DNA of 64,000 bases from Cinclus cinclus (Eukaryota; Chordata; Aves; Passeriformes; Cinclidae). The translations under genes were made by a program, and so were the position numbers. The notes under the pieces are model-generated. The model was not told where the DNA came from. It ran no database searches and saw nothing but the letters and a program-made list of their open reading frames with translations. The stretch covers positions 15,300,704-15,364,703 of the forward strand of contig NC_085055.1 in NCBI RefSeq assembly GCF_963662255.1. Direction: 5' to 3'. Positions 62,147 to 64,000 of this stretch are shown in pieces. The number at the start of each line of letters is the position of its first letter. Within the stretch, counting starts at the first letter, position 1.

Positions 62147-64000
62147 GAGAGCAGCTCTTGTTGCTGGGCAGATTCTGCAAGCTTCTTCATTCCGCACCAT
62201 TTAAAGCAACGATGTCAAGTTTTGGGGGATAAAAACCCCAAGCAATTTAGTCCGTTATAGTATCAAATACGAAGTAGCTCCTAAAATACTGAAGCCCTGA
62301 AACCTAAATTTCATTGCTGCTAGATTACTTTCTGGAATCAATACTATACATACCATTGACGACATCGATGTTAACATAGTTATTAAAACATCTGAAGTAA
62401 ATAGTCAAAGTAACAGAAATTGTAATAGTTATTAATCTGATAACAAAAAAACCCCCTATATTATACTTTTAATTCTGTATTGGATGTGGAACATTCCTAC
62501 AGGTACTGCATAATTTTCACTGCTTCCTTAGAAATCAGAGCATGATTTCTTCCACCCAACAGCTCACTCTCTATCTCAGAAGCTCAGAGAAATCTCACCT
62601 CCCCAAAGACAATTTGACAGTAACTATTCAGAGTGTGGATGTTTCCATTTCACCTACATACCCTGATGATTCAGTCCATGATATCCACACAAGTATCTGT
62701 CACTTTCAGTCCTCTGGACTCGTGGTCCTGCTGGTTTGCAGTTTTTGGTAGGGTAAGAAAACAAGAGCTGGTGTCCATGTGCCTACAGAACTTGTGGGAA
62801 CTGCCCCAGCCCACAGAAACACGAGACATTTGGTTTAGCTCAGAGCAAGCTTCTGATGCATTCCTAAGAGCATTTAGACAGTGGACACGGGGTGCCCAGC
62901 ACCTTAAGGACAGCCATGGATGGCACATAATCAAAAGTCAAAATGTTACTTTCATTTAAAACCCACTGCAGGAAGAGTAAAGAATAAAGGCTTGGAGGGG
63001 TTAATGTGTCAATTGTCAAAGCAATAATCCAGCCCTGGAAGTTTAAGTGACCTTGAAAATTTGTAAATATTTCTTTATATACTGTGACATGGACAAACTA
63101 AGCACAAGGCAGCAACTGTTCAGTTTGTGCTCATATAGATTTCAAAGGAAGCCTTCTGTCTGTGGTTCAAGAACAAAAACTTAACAATTAAACACAAACC
63201 AGGCCTTAATACAATGTTTGAATTTAATTCTGAAGTTTATAAAATGCTCACAGATAAAAATCCTATTAAATATATTTCTATTCTGCAGTCCTGTTTACAC
63301 TTATTTAAATTTTCTAAGGAACTGGAAGCAGTTTAATAACATATTCCTTTTCTCTATTTCTGTTTAGGAAAAACTGTAGTTATTGACAGTATTTGTGCTA
63401 TGGAGACAGATTGAAAAAACCCAATGAACCAAGCAAATTGTATTGGAACAGTTACTGAGAAGGAAGGAATGGCTCTATCTTAGGCACATAATGGCAACTT
63501 TTGTACAAATAGTTCTGGCTGAGCTGTCACAGGTATCTCTGTTGCAGGATGTCTAGGTTTTTTTGGCCTAGTGGAGATCAGTCACACTCCAGCTCTCCAA
63601 ACAGCCCTGTGCAGCTGTAGAGAGCATGACAGCTGCAGAACACTGAGCACACCCTGGCAGCTTCACACAATATGAAAATCCCTGGTTCAGGTACTGCTGC
63701 AGATGACCTTACGAGATGTGAGCCACTAACAGCACACTGTAGTTCAGCTGTGAGCTGAGGAGGGCACCTGCTGTAACTTGGCTGAAATATTTACAGCTCT
63801 CAATCCAGTGCAGCACAGTGTATGTGTCTCCTCCTGTCTCTAGTCATTGTTTACCTGCTCTGTTCTCACGAGTCATAAAACATTGCTCTTGTGGTGTTTA
63901 AAAAATACCTTTTCCAAAAATATATTGCTTTGGGATTTTACCCAAATCAAGTTATTGAAATGTTGTTTTAGGATTTCATGAAAGCTTTGATGTTTCACAA

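Larger units (their letters stand above)
59721..64000. other. Non-coding stretch to window end
   Basis: AT-rich with no recognised gene. A plus-strand acceptor-like TTTGTTTTTTTCATTGCAG ends at 60215, and an AATAAA is at 60402-60407. Open frames of up to 113 codons (61433-61774 minus) are hydrophobic by AT-rich composition and unrecognised. Confidence 0.55.

Noticed and set aside
59215..64000. PXYLP1 exons expected upstream of ZBTB38 from human synteny
   Set aside because: None of the translations resembles the histidine acid phosphatase fold of PXYLP1. The gene is probably outside the window.

Overview
The window looks like nuclear DNA of a bird, most likely a songbird. It is AT-rich with a few short CpG islands. 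Its recognisable interspersed repeats are mainly CR1 LINE 3' ends plus a few very old SINE relics. One SINE at about 2.23-2.37 kb joins a tRNA-Ile-like head to a CR1-like tail, the structure of TguSINE1, which is known from zebra finch and other passerines. No bacterial-type genes, CRISPR arrays or operons are present.

Only two protein-coding genes can be supported, both on the minus strand and arranged head to tail. The first is ZBTB38, whose entire coding sequence lies in one exon (15051 down to 11488; 1187 residues; BTB domain, CtBP-binding PLDLR motif, ten good C2H2-type fingers and one degenerate finger). The second is the first coding exon of RASA2 (6251 down to 6191), ending at a clean GTAAGT donor and sitting in a CpG island at about 5.3-6.5 kb. 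The rest of RASA2 lies off the left edge, so 1-6190 is its intron 1. The order ZBTB38 then RASA2 in the same orientation matches human 3q23.

Region by region: 1-6190 is RASA2 intron 1 with a 5S-rRNA-derived SINE, the tRNA-Ile/CR1 SINE, a hairpin and a CR1 end. From 6.5 to 11.5 kb is a CR1 fragment, spacer and the probable long ZBTB38 3' UTR. From 15.05 to 20.68 kb is probably an intron in the ZBTB38 5' UTR, leading to a CpG-island promoter at 20.15-21.06 kb. From 21 to 64 kb is non-coding DNA that I read as far-upstream ZBTB38 introns or spacer. It holds a heat-shock-element/CCAAT/octamer cluster, a pair of related elements about 4.7 kb apart, a MIR-type SINE, an old olfactory-receptor-like pseudogene, a roughly 1.1 kb CR1, GC-rich islands at 46.1-47.5 kb and a CpG island with an 11-bp minisatellite at 59.2-59.7 kb. 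PXYLP1, which precedes ZBTB38 in human, is not seen and would lie further right.

Functionally, ZBTB38 is a nuclear methyl-CpG-binding repressor and RASA2 is a Ras GTPase-activating protein at the membrane. They are neighbours by conserved synteny, with no sign of a shared pathway. I found no convincing undescribed gene system. The most interesting items are the paired elements at 26.6 and 31.4 kb, the GPCR-like pseudogene and the possible regulatory cluster at 22.0 kb.
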